This document shows, one piece after another, positions 23,678 to 32,700 of a stretch of 34,473 nucleotides of DNA. The translations under genes and the position numbers were made by a program. The notes below the pieces were generated by a model. It made no database searches. It had not been told where the DNA came from and saw only the letters and a list, made by a program, of their open reading frames with translations. Each line of letters begins with the position of its first letter. Within the stretch, counting starts at the first letter, position 1. Origin of the DNA: an uncultured Blastocatellia bacterium (GTDB lineage: Bacteria; Acidobacteriota; Blastocatellia; Pyrinomonadales; Pyrinomonadaceae); NCBI GenBank assembly GCA_946480785.1, contig CAMLLD010000070.1:1-34473 (forward strand), in the 5' to 3' direction.

Positions 23678-25150
23678 ATGACGCAACCACTTGAAGCGCG
23701 CTCGGGACTCGACCCGTGGCGCATTGCCGAACTGCCACGCGCGCCGCGGCCGCAGGGACTCGGCTGGTTCAGCGCCCTTGGTCCAGGCGTGATCGCACTC
23801 GGCGTTTCGATCGGCAGCGGCGAGTTTCTGCTTGGTCCCGCCGCGTTTGTGAAATACGGGTTATCGCTGCTGTGGGTCGTCGGTGTCGCGGCGTTGTTGC
23901 AAACACTGCTGAACGTCGAGCTGATGCGTTACACGCTCGCGACGGGCGAACCAATCGTTACTGGTTTCATGCGCACGCGCCCACGGTCGAGTTTCTGGGC
24001 GTGGTTCTATGCGAGTCTCTACTTTCTGCAAATGGGTTGGCCGGGTTGGGCCGGCGCCGCCGCGGGCGCGGTGTTCTTTTTATTCGCGAAACGTTTGCCG
24101 ATCGCGGCTGAATCGGAAACGGTCTACGCGATCGGCGCCGGCTTGTTTTTGTTATGCGCGCTGATCCTCACGTTCGGCAGGAGAATCGAGCGAACACTCG
24201 AGTATCTCAACTGGATCATGGTCAGCGTGATCATCGGGGGCCTCGGCCTACTCGCGCTGCTCTTCGTTCCCGCCGCGACGTGGCTGGCGGCTGTTGTTGG
24301 TTTCGCCGGCTTCAACACGGAGAGCAACTCGTTTCAATTCGTACCCGCAGGCGCAGACTTCTTTTTGATCGGCGCGTTTGCTGCGTACGCGGGCGGCGGT
24401 GGCGTCGCGAACCTCACGTTGAGCAACTGGGCGCGCGACAAAGGCTACGGCATGAGCAGCACCGTCGGCTTTATTCCCGCTGCGGTCGGCGGCAAGAAAG
24501 TCGCACTCGCGCATTCGGGCGCGACGTTCAAACCCGACGCGGCGGCGCTCGTGCGCTGGCGCGGCTGGTGGCGCATCGTGCGCGTGGATCAGTGGGGCGT
24601 TTACTTCACCGGCGCGATTCTCGGCATGGCTTTGCCCGCGTTGCTCTACGTTACGTTCGTGCCCGCGGGCAGCGACATTCGCGGACTCGGCATCGCCGCC
24701 GCGCTCGCGCAAGCGGTGGCGACGCAGAAGGGCGCGATCTTCGGCGGCGTGATCGCGGTGCTCGGCGTTTGGCTTCTATTTAAAACGCAGTTGGACATCC
24801 TCGAAGGCATGACGCGCGCAGTCACCGATATTCTTTGGACGGGCAGCACCCGCATACGTGCGTGGCGCGGCGGCGACGTACGTGTGGTTTACTATACGGT
24901 GCTCGCGGTGATCACGGCGTGGGGTATCATCGCGTTGCGACTCACGCAACCGATCATCCTGCTGGCGCTGAGCGCGAACATGGCGGGAATCGTTTTCATC
25001 ATCAGCTCGTTGCATTTATTGTACGTGAACACGCGGCTCTTGCCGGTAGAGTTGCGTCCGCCGCTGTGGCGACGCCTCGCGTTAGTTGCGCTGGCGATTT
25101 TTTACGGGTTTTTCTTGAGCTTGTGGCTTTGGAGTGTAACGTTTAAGTGA
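23678..25150 (+). CDS. Nramp-fold transporter with altered metal motif
   Basis: 490 residues with about 11-12 hydrophobic segments. The N-terminal GPGVIALGVSIGSGEF aligns position by position with the first Nramp helix, whose usual sequence is GPG...DPGN. Here the metal-binding DPGN is GSGE (residues 46-49), and the helix-6 MPH motif is not evident: that region reads FAAYAGGGGVANLTLSNWARDKGYGM. The fold is therefore Nramp/LeuT-like, but divalent-metal transport by the canonical site is unlikely; another cation or organic substrate is possible. It is the first gene of a tightly packed operon with the beta-propeller (4-bp overlap) and the SCO pair, so a link to copper or metal handling is inferred from context. 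AAGAG precedes the start. Confidence 0.82.
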   Translation: MTQPLEARSGLDPWRIAELPRAPRPQGLGWFSALGPGVIALGVSIGSGEFLLGPAAFVKYGLSLLWVVGVAALLQTLLNVELMRYTLATGEPIVTGFMRTRPRSSFWAWFYASLYFLQMGWPGWAGAAAGAVFFLFAKRLPIAAESETVYAIGAGLFLLCALILTFGRRIERTLEYLNWIMVSVIIGGLGLLALLFVPAATWLAAVVGFAGFNTESNSFQFVPAGADFFLIGAFAAYAGGGGVANLTLSNWARDKGYGMSSTVGFIPAAVGGKKVALAHSGATFKPDAAALVRWRGWWRIVRVDQWGVYFTGAILGMALPALLYVTFVPAGSDIRGLGIAAALAQAVATQKGAIFGGVIAVLGVWLLFKTQLDILEGMTRAVTDILWTGSTRIRAWRGGDVRVVYYTVLAVITAWGIIALRLTQPIILLALSANMAGIVFIISSLHLLYVNTRLLPVELRPPLWRRLALVALAIFYGFFLSLWLWSVTFK

Positions 25151-26973
25151 ACCACATATTTCTACGGGTGCTTTTGCTCTTGTTGTTGCTGCCGGTGATA
25201 GCGTCGGCGCAACAGGTCTTTACCGAACAGGGCGTGTCGATCGAATTCAACGCGTTGCCGAAGCCGATCGCGAATGAAGAGACGACGGTGCAGTTCAGAA
25301 TCACCGACACGAGCGGCGGGGTGCCGCTGAGTAATCTGCGGCCCGTGGCGTGGCTCGATCAAAGAGAGCCGTCGCAACCGACGACACTCACTCAGTGTAA
25401 AGAGAAGGTGCAGTCGTTTTTGCAGGCGAGCTTCACGCGCCGTCCCACCCTCGATCTCAACGCGTATTACATTCTGGCTTTAAATAACGAACCAAACATC
25501 TCGGTCATCGATCCGTTGTCGGGCTTCGGCGGCAGCAAACTGCTCACGCTCGTTCCGTTGAAGAGTCCGGGCGAAGACTGGGTGATGACTGACGACAACA
25601 ATCGGATCTACGTCTCGATGCCGGCGAGCAATCAGGTCGCGGTGGTCGACGTGCCCACGTGGAAAGTGATCGCGAACATCGACGCGGGGGTGAAGCCCGC
25701 GCGGCTCGCGCTCCAGCACGATCAAAAATACCTGTGGGTCGCGAACGAAAACGGCGTCACCGTAATCGACACCGTCTCCGCTATACCCGCAGCACACATC
25801 AAAACCGGCGCCGGCCCGCACGAGATCGCTTTCAACGATGACGACACGCTCACTTTCGTAATGAACCGGGAAGGCGGCACGGTTTCGATTATCGACATTC
25901 GCAAGCTCGCGAACATCAAACAGATCAAGATCGCCGCAAAACCCGTCGCACTCGCTTATTCTTCGTTGAGCAAGACTGCTTACGTCGCGGGCGAAAACGA
26001 CGGCACGATCCTCGCGATCGGCGGACCAAAGCAAGACGTGATCGGGCGCATTGAAGTCGAAGGCGGCGTGCGCACGATCGCGTTGCCGCCCGAAGGCCAC
26101 TTCGGCTTTGCGCTTAGCGCGACCAAGAATCTGCTGCACATTTTCGACGTCTCTTCAAACCGCGTGGTCCATACCGTGCCGGTTGGCCCGGACTCGGATC
26201 AGATCAGCTTCACCAGGCAGTTTGCCTACGTGCGTTCGGTGAAGAGCGAATTCGTGACGATGATCAGTCTTACTTCGCTCGGCAAGGAAGCGCCGGTGAC
26301 GCGCTTTCCGGCCGGTCAACGCGCGCCCGGTGAGTCAAACTCGATAGCGCCCGCGATCGTCGCCGCGCCGGAAGAAGGCTCAGTGCTCGTCGCGAATCCC
26401 GCCGACCAGACGATCTACTACTACACCGAAGGCATGGCCGCGCCGATGGGAAGTTTTCAGAACTACAAACGCAATCCGCGCGCAGTGCTTGTGCTCGACA
26501 ACAGTCTGCGGGAAACGGACCGCGGCGTTTACGCGAGTTCGGTGCGTCTGCCGGGTCCGGGTGTTTACGACGTCGTGTTTCTGCTCGACGCGCCGCGCGT
26601 GATCAACTGTTTCGAGATGGTGGTCGCGGACAATCCCGCGTACCCGAAGAAAGTCGAAACAGCGGTCAAGATCGAATCACTGAACAAGCCGGCGGTTGTG
26701 AACGCAAAAGAGAAGTTCACGCTGCGCTTCAAAGTGCTCGACGCGAAAACAGGCGCGCCGAGAGCAAACCTCCAAAACATGACGGTGCTCGTGTTTCTCG
26801 CGCCCGGCATCTGGCAGGAACGCGAGCCCGCGAAGCCCGCGGCCGACGGCAGCTACGAAATGAGTTTTGTACCTCCCGAACCGGGCGTGTACTATATGTT
26901 CTTCCAGATCCCAGCCCTGGAACTTCAGTTCAACCAAACAACACCACTCACTCTCCAGGTGGTGAAACCTTGA
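25147..26973 (+). CDS. Secreted YVTN beta-propeller protein flanked by YtkA/FixH-like domains
   Basis: 608 residues, starting at a GTG that overlaps the transporter's TGA by 4 bp, so translation is coupled. The signal peptide (FLRVLLLLLLLPVIASAQ) precedes an Ig-like segment of about residues 24-75 (GVSIEFNALPKPIANEETTV) of the kind seen in YtkA/FixH proteins. A multi-bladed propeller at about 105-440 has YVTN-type blades (NRIYVSMPASNQVAVVDV, KYLWVANENGVTVIDT, LTFVMNREGGTVSIIDI, KTAYVAGENDGTILAI). A second YtkA/FixH-like domain lies at about 500-608 (FTLRFKVLDAKTGAPRANL and SYEMSFVPPEPGVYYMFF). Cys82 and Cys482 are the only obvious mature cysteines. It is periplasmic or secreted. Position between transporter and SCO genes suggests a role with copper or electron-transfer proteins, but binding is not shown. 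Confidence 0.8.
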   Translation: MNHIFLRVLLLLLLLPVIASAQQVFTEQGVSIEFNALPKPIANEETTVQFRITDTSGGVPLSNLRPVAWLDQREPSQPTTLTQCKEKVQSFLQASFTRRPTLDLNAYYILALNNEPNISVIDPLSGFGGSKLLTLVPLKSPGEDWVMTDDNNRIYVSMPASNQVAVVDVPTWKVIANIDAGVKPARLALQHDQKYLWVANENGVTVIDTVSAIPAAHIKTGAGPHEIAFNDDDTLTFVMNREGGTVSIIDIRKLANIKQIKIAAKPVALAYSSLSKTAYVAGENDGTILAIGGPKQDVIGRIEVEGGVRTIALPPEGHFGFALSATKNLLHIFDVSSNRVVHTVPVGPDSDQISFTRQFAYVRSVKSEFVTMISLTSLGKEAPVTRFPAGQRAPGESNSIAPAIVAAPEEGSVLVANPADQTIYYYTEGMAAPMGSFQNYKRNPRAVLVLDNSLRETDRGVYASSVRLPGPGVYDVVFLLDAPRVINCFEMVVADNPAYPKKVETAVKIESLNKPAVVNAKEKFTLRFKVLDAKTGAPRANLQNMTVLVFLAPGIWQEREPAKPAADGSYEMSFVPPEPGVYYMFFQIPALELQFNQTTPLTLQVVKP

Positions 26974-27009
26974 AACCGCAGAGCACTGCTCTGCTACTGG
27001 GAGAATTCT

Positions 27010-27639
27010 ATGAAATCGACCCTCTTTGGCGCCTTACTCGTGCTGGTTCTGGCCGGCGCGGCCGGCGCGCAACAACCGGCTCCGCCGACACAAGGCCCGA
27101 CCGCACAACTACCGGCCGGGAACGCCAGCGGCGAATCAGCGGCCGAGAAATACTTCACCAACATCCAGCTCGTTAATCAAAACGGCGAGAAGATGCGTTT
27201 CTATCAGGACTTGCTACAAGGCAAGACAGTCATCATCAATACTTTCTTCGCGACCTGTCAGGCCAGTTGTTTGCCGATCACGCGCAATCTCGAAAAAGTT
27301 CAGGAAGCCCTCGGCGATCGACTCGGCAAAGACGCGCGCATCATTTCGATCAGCGTCGATCCCGACGTCGACACGCCGCCCGAGCTGAAAGCGTTTTCGA
27401 AAAAATTTCACGCGCGGCCCGGCTGGTATTTCCTGACCGGCAATAAAGACGACGTCGCTTTTGTTTTGAAAAAGCTGGGGCAGTACGTCGAAGACAAGAA
27501 CGAGCACTACAACATCGTGATCATCGGCAACGATCGCACCGGCTTGTGGAAGAAAGCGTTCGGTCTCGCGAAGAGCGAGGAGATCATCAAGATCGTTGAG
27601 AGCGTGCTAGACGATAAAGGCGAAAAGAGCGGGCAATGA
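27010..27639 (+). CDS. SCO1/SenC-family copper protein
   Basis: 209 residues with a signal peptide (MKSTLFGALLVLVLAGAAGA) and a thioredoxin-like SCO fold. Copper ligands are C83 and C87 in TCQASC, plus H166 in DKNEHYN, at the spacing expected for Cu binding; SISVDPDVDTPPELKAF is the characteristic SCO block. SCO proteins deliver copper to CuA/CuB oxidase sites or act as thiol-disulfide reductases, in the periplasm. GGGAG lies about six bases before the ATG. The gene overlaps the next SCO by 4 bp. No cytochrome oxidase subunit is nearby, so its client may be the multicopper oxidase downstream. Confidence 0.93.
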   Translation: MKSTLFGALLVLVLAGAAGAQQPAPPTQGPTAQLPAGNASGESAAEKYFTNIQLVNQNGEKMRFYQDLLQGKTVIINTFFATCQASCLPITRNLEKVQEALGDRLGKDARIISISVDPDVDTPPELKAFSKKFHARPGWYFLTGNKDDVAFVLKKLGQYVEDKNEHYNIVIIGNDRTGLWKKAFGLAKSEEIIKIVESVLDDKGEKSGQ

Positions 27640-28337
27640 AAATAGCGTTTCTCTTACTGTTCGTGTTGTTGGCTGTACCGGAGTTCAGTGTCGTGCGCGC
27701 GCAATCGGATCGCTACTCGTGTCCGATGCACCCGAACGTTGTTTCCACTAAACCAGGAAAGTGTCCGAAGTGTGGCATGACGCTGGTGAAGAAGGACGCA
27801 CATGCGAAAGCGAAAGCCGATCCCGAGCCAGCCGCCGAGCCGAAGTCGTCCGAAGCTTTCTCGTCAGTAAAGATTCCTGACGCGCAAGTGGTCGATCAGA
27901 ACGGCAAACAGCTCAACTTCTATACTGATTTAATCAAAGGCAAGACGGTCGCGATCAATTTCATCTTCACGACATGTACGACGATCTGTCCACCGCTGAC
28001 CGCGACGTTTCGGCGCGTGCAGCAGGACGCAGCCGCGCGTGGTCTCGACGTGCAATTGATCTCGGTGAGTGTCGATCCGACGACTGACACGCCCGAGCGG
28101 CTGCGCGACTTCGCGGCGAAGTTCAAAGCGGGACCGGGCTGGACGTTCGTGACCGGCGACAAGGCTCTCGTCGATTCCGTTTTGGCGGCGCTCGGCGCGT
28201 CGGTGTCGGACAAAAACGATCACACACCGATGGTCCTGATCGGCAACGACACGGCCGACTACTGGACGCGCGCCTACGGCCTGACTTCGCCTACGAAGCT
28301 CGTCGAATTGATCGACGGCGCGGCGAAGCACAACTAA
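27636..28337 (+). CDS. SCO1/SenC-family protein with N-terminal heavy-metal-binding domain
   Basis: 233 residues: signal peptide, then a heavy-metal-binding domain at about 27-52 (YSCPMHPNVVSTKPGKCPKC, with C29, H32, C43 and C46), a charged linker (about 53-75) and a SCO domain with C114 and C118 in TTCTTIC and H196 in DKNDHTP. The first domain is the small HMBD module otherwise attached to CusB/CopA-type copper efflux proteins, so this protein has two candidate copper sites. It differs from its neighbour, suggesting the two SCOs hand copper in sequence or serve different sites. Its start overlaps the first SCO by 4 bp and its stop overlaps that of the convergent aspartokinase. Confidence 0.92.
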   Translation: MKIAFLLLFVLLAVPEFSVVRAQSDRYSCPMHPNVVSTKPGKCPKCGMTLVKKDAHAKAKADPEPAAEPKSSEAFSSVKIPDAQVVDQNGKQLNFYTDLIKGKTVAINFIFTTCTTICPPLTATFRRVQQDAAARGLDVQLISVSVDPTTDTPERLRDFAAKFKAGPGWTFVTGDKALVDSVLAALGASVSDKNDHTPMVLIGNDTADYWTRAYGLTSPTKLVELIDGAAKHN

Positions 28338-29407
28338 GCGCGTCCCTCGAAGATCGCGGCGTGTAGTTGTTGGACAACTGCGTCGACCGAATTGGTCTCG
28401 ACGCGGAAGTTGATGCGTAAGCCGTGGCCGATGCAGCCGACAATCGCGCTCTCGCCCGCGATCTTGTGGGCGATTGCCTTGACCCCGCCGTTTGACTGCG
28501 ATTCATCTGAGATGAGCGTGCCGGGCTGATCCGGCGTGTGTGAATTCAGGATGCGAATCGGAATTCGCTGCGCGATGACGGGTTCGATCATCTTCGGATG
28601 CATCACGCGCGCGCCGAGCTTCGCGAGTTGCGCGGCTTCGGCATAAGAGACGTGCGGCACGGTGCGCGTTGTTTTCACGAGGCGCGGATCGGCGGTTTGA
28701 ATGCCGTCGACGTCGGTCCAGATCTCGATCGAGCGCGCGTGCAGCGCCGCGCCGATCAGCGTGGCCGAGTAATCCGAACTGCCGCGCCCGAGCGTTGTCG
28801 TCACACCTGCGCGCGTCGCGCCGATAAATCCACCCAACACCGGAATGCGTCCCGTGTTCACGAGCAAGAGCAATTCGCCCGGGGCGCGTTGCCGCACTTC
28901 GTCCAACAACGGCTCGGCGTTCCCGTGCTTGTCGTTCGTGATCACGCAGCGGCGTGCATCGACGTATTCCGCCGGTAATCTGTGTTCTTCAAGCACGAGA
29001 GTGAGCAGGTTTGCGGCGAGTCGTTCGCCGTGCGAAACGATCGCGTCGTAAAGCCGCAGATCTGAACTGCGGCTGTCTGCCGCACGACGCAACAACTCGC
29101 GAAGTTCAACGCGCGTGGACTCGATCAACTTTTTCAGACGCACGCGCCGTTTCAAACTCAACAACTCACCCACGCGAAGATGTCGCTCGAAATGTTGTTC
29201 GAGCAGCGCGAGTGATTCGTCAGGCCCACACGTCGCAGCACCGTGAAAACTCGCGATCAGCGCATCGGTCACGCGACTCATCGCTGAGACTACGACAACG
29301 AGCGGTTGCGATTGTTTTGCTTTGACGATCTCTGCTACGCGTTTAAACGCGTCGCTGTCCTGAATCGATGTGCCGCCAAATTTGGCTACCGTGATGTGAG
29401 TGGCCAC
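28334..29407 (-). CDS. lysC: Aspartate kinase with reduced regulatory region
   Basis: 357 residues from a GTG with GGAG five bases upstream. Kinase motifs are KFGGTSIQDSDAFKRVAEIV (K9, G11, G12), a LGRGSSDYSATLIGAAL nucleotide loop and WTDVDGIQTADPR. It phosphorylates aspartate, the first step towards lysine, threonine and methionine, in the cytoplasm. Usual aspartokinases have about 400-460 residues with two ACT domains. Here the kinase core ends near residue 295 and only about 60 residues remain: GGVKAIAHK (normally start of ACT1) runs directly to SAIVGCIGHGLR (normally mid-ACT2) and NFRVETNSVDAVVQQLHAAI (end of ACT2). The first ACT and part of the second seem deleted, so lysine or threonine feedback may be weakened. 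The symbol is by family; the isoenzyme is uncertain. Confidence 0.88.
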   Translation of the reverse strand: MATHITVAKFGGTSIQDSDAFKRVAEIVKAKQSQPLVVVVSAMSRVTDALIASFHGAATCGPDESLALLEQHFERHLRVGELLSLKRRVRLKKLIESTRVELRELLRRAADSRSSDLRLYDAIVSHGERLAANLLTLVLEEHRLPAEYVDARRCVITNDKHGNAEPLLDEVRQRAPGELLLLVNTGRIPVLGGFIGATRAGVTTTLGRGSSDYSATLIGAALHARSIEIWTDVDGIQTADPRLVKTTRTVPHVSYAEAAQLAKLGARVMHPKMIEPVIAQRIPIRILNSHTPDQPGTLISDESQSNGGVKAIAHKIAGESAIVGCIGHGLRINFRVETNSVDAVVQQLHAAIFEGRA

Positions 29408-29525
29408 GTGTGCTCCGTTCGGGCGATCGTTGCAGTTGAAAACGAATTGTTAGTCCGGGCGGAGGACTGGAAGTTAACTCTGAATGGATTACGTTACGAC
29501 GTTTTACGATTGCAAGGAATTTTTC

Positions 29526-29554
29526 TTGACACGGAAGGTTAAGAGAACTACGCT
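29526..29554 (+). promoter_or_regulatory. Candidate promoter for the giant multicopper oxidase
   Basis: TTGACA (29526-29531) is a perfect -35; after 17 bases TACGCT (29549-29554) is a weak -10. Transcription would begin near 29561, leaving a leader of about 160 nt. The 314-bp gap 29408-29721 holds this promoter, presumably that of the divergent aspartokinase, and no other ORF I can support. Confidence 0.45.
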
Positions 29555-29721
29555 GCACCTGTCAATCAGTAACCGACGCTTATTGTTATTTCACTCACGC
29601 TGGTCACCCGCTTAAGCCAGCCCCGAATAAACGAACGAACCTTCTTTCGGCTTTAGCCCGAGTGTCATTGCCTCAGTCTTTTGATGTTTCGCCCGCAGCA
29701 AACGTAAAAAGGAGATGTGAG

Positions 29722-32700
29722 ATGTCCGCTTCGAGCTCCCCCGTTCGCATGGTTGCCTCATTGACAGTGATCGTTTTGAGTTTGCTGACTGCGGTAGTCG
29801 CAAAAGCGCAAGCGCCCGTCACCGCAGTGAACAAACCGGTTGCGGAGTTGACCGCCGCAGCTTCAAAGCCAGCATCACCCGCCAGTGAGGAGAAAGCGAA
29901 ACCCGCAACTGAGTCGCCCAAAGCTGAAACCGAGTCAGTGAAAACTGAAACTCCGTCGGGCGTGACGACAACTGCGTCCGCTACCCCGGCCGCCGCGCCT
30001 GCGACCACAACGCCGGCTGCGACTAAAGCCCCGGCCGCTGCTGCGCCAGTGATGCAGCAATGCACGCGCACCGTTACTGCGGACGTCGTTGCGATTCCGA
30101 AGGCGCTCATGCTCAATCGCCTCGGCGCGTCGATTCCGAATGCTTTCGTATTTGCGCTGCGCAGCGACACCGTCAACTCCGGCGGCAACATTCAATTGCG
30201 TCCCGGCAAACGGCCGCGCCCGCTCGTGCTGCGCGCCAACGTCGGCGATTGCCTGAAGGTAACGTTTACCAACGCGATTCCACCGGCCGCATTCGGCCAG
30301 TTTCCGCCGAGCCCCGCCAATCCGACTTCGCCGCAGGTCGGCACGCAGGAACTCTCGCTGCATATACAAGGACAGGAATGGACCAGTAGCTCTGCTGACG
30401 ACGGTTCGTTTGTCGGCCGAAACAGCTCGAGTCTCGCCAGTCCGAACCCGGCGCCTACACCGCCGCCGATGCCGCCGCAGCAACAAATTTACACGCTCTT
30501 CGTGCGCAACGAAGGTACGTTTCTCCTTTATTCAATGGGCGACACGACCGCAGTGCCCACGGGCCAGATCAGTCGCGGTCTCTTTGGCGCGCTGAACGTT
30601 CAACCGCAGGGCGCCGAATGGTATCGCAGCCAGGTCACGCAACAGGATCTCGCGCTCGCGACCAAGAAAGGCCCGAACGGACCACTCAAGACTGCCAGCG
30701 GACAACCGGTCATCGATTACAACGCTGTCTATCCCGCAGGTTCAAAGTACCCTGACGGCACAACGATTCCGGCAAACACGCCGATCCTGAACATGCTGGT
30801 GAAGCAGGTCGATGGGACCTTCAAGATCGTGCACAGCGATCTGACGGCCATCATCACTGGGCCAAACGCCGGACGTTTCCCGGGCACCACCGGAGTGAAC
30901 AATCCGGAGCCGCCGTGTAACGCGGCAAACAACGGCACGGGCGCTGCCGATCCGCTCTTCTGCGCGAACCCGTCCGCGCCCGATCGCAAAGAGCCGTATC
31001 GCGAGTTCACGATCATCTATCACGAGGTCGGCCAGATCGCGACGCAGGCATTTCCGGTCTTTACCGATCCGGCGATGTCGCAAACCGTAAACGCCGGTTT
31101 CGATGGTTTCGCGATCAACTATGGCACCGGCGGTATCGGCGCTGAGGTTTACGCGAACCGCATCGGCGTTGGCCCGATGGGCGGTTGCGTCGATTGCAAG
31201 TTTGAAGAGTTCTTCCTGAGCGCTTGGTCGGTCGGCGATCCGGCGATGCTGGTTGATATTCCCGCGAACTCCAGCGTGGTGCCGCCGATTAACCCGCCAC
31301 CGGTGCAGCCACCGGTTCCGGCTCTGGGTCCGCCACCGGCGCTCTGTACCGCGGATCAACTCAACAATCCGACGCCGAATAATGGTTGCGCGAACCCGCG
31401 TAACCCGGCGACTGGAACTCCGTATAGTCTGACCGCGCTGCCGAAAGCGACGAAGGCTTACTATCCGGACGATCCATCGAACGTCTATCACAGCTACATC
31501 AACGACCACACGAAGTTCAGGATTCACCACGGCGGCACGGTGGCGACGCACGTTCACCACCAGCACGCGCATCAGTGGCTGATGTCGCCGAACAGCGATG
31601 AGAGCGCGTACCTCGACAGCCAGATGATCAGTCCCGGCGCGAGCTACACGCTGGAGATGACTTTCAACGGCAGCGGTAACCGCAACAAGGTCGTCGGCGA
31701 TTCAATCTTCCACTGCCACTTCTATCCGCACTTCGCGGCCGGCATGTGGGCCATGTGGCGCACGCACGACACGTTCGAAGAAGGTTCGACTGTCGATGCG
31801 AACGGCATCCCGGTGACCGGCACGCGCGCTCTGCCTGACGGTGAGATCAAAGCCGGAACGCCGACGCCCGCGGTCGTGCCGATGCCGACGCTGCCGATGG
31901 CGCCGATGCCTTCGCCGGTGTTCATTCAAAACGGCCAGATCGTTTACGGCACACCACAGAATCCCGATCCGACGGGGGACAAGGTAACCATCAATCCCGG
32001 TTTCCCGTTCTTCATTCCCGGTATCGCCGGCATGCGCGCGCCGCACCCGCCACTCGATTTCGCACCTGACGGCAACGGCGGTCTCATGGACGGCGGTCTG
32101 CCGCGTCACGTTACGACCGGCGGCACGATTGGTTACGAGAAGCACGATCAGTTTGACTGGAGTAAAGACTTCGCGACGCTGAATGCGAAGCAGTTGCCGG
32201 AGCAGGGAACGCACGTCGAACAAGTGGCGATGAAGTTCTTCGGCATCCGCTGCCGCAACAGTTTCAGCCCCGACGGCGCGGCCAGCAATTGTCCCCCTGC
32301 GGTTTCAGGTTCGCCACAGATGACGCAGCCGAAACCACACGGCTTCGTGCTGAACGGATTGCCGCTTGGTCCACAACCCGGCGCGCCGTTCGCCGACCCC
32401 GCGGTCGACGATAACGGTCAGCCGATCAACGTCGATCCGACGACGCACAAGCAAGTTAAGCGCGTCTACAAAGCGGCCGCGATTCAGTTGAACGTGCTGC
32501 TCAACAAGCAGCGCTGGCACTATCCGCAGCAACGCATTCTCACTTTGTGGAACGACGTGAAGCCGACGCTCGCGTTCACGCCGAACGGCGGCGGCCGCGC
32601 GCCCGAGCCGCTCTTCTTCCGCGGTAACTCCGGCGACATCATCGAATACTGGCACACGAACCTCGTGCCGAATTATTACCTCGTCGACGACTTCCAGGTG

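Noticed and set aside
23678..25150. Canonical Mn/Fe Nramp (MntH)
   Set aside because: The DPGN and Met motifs needed for that role are replaced.
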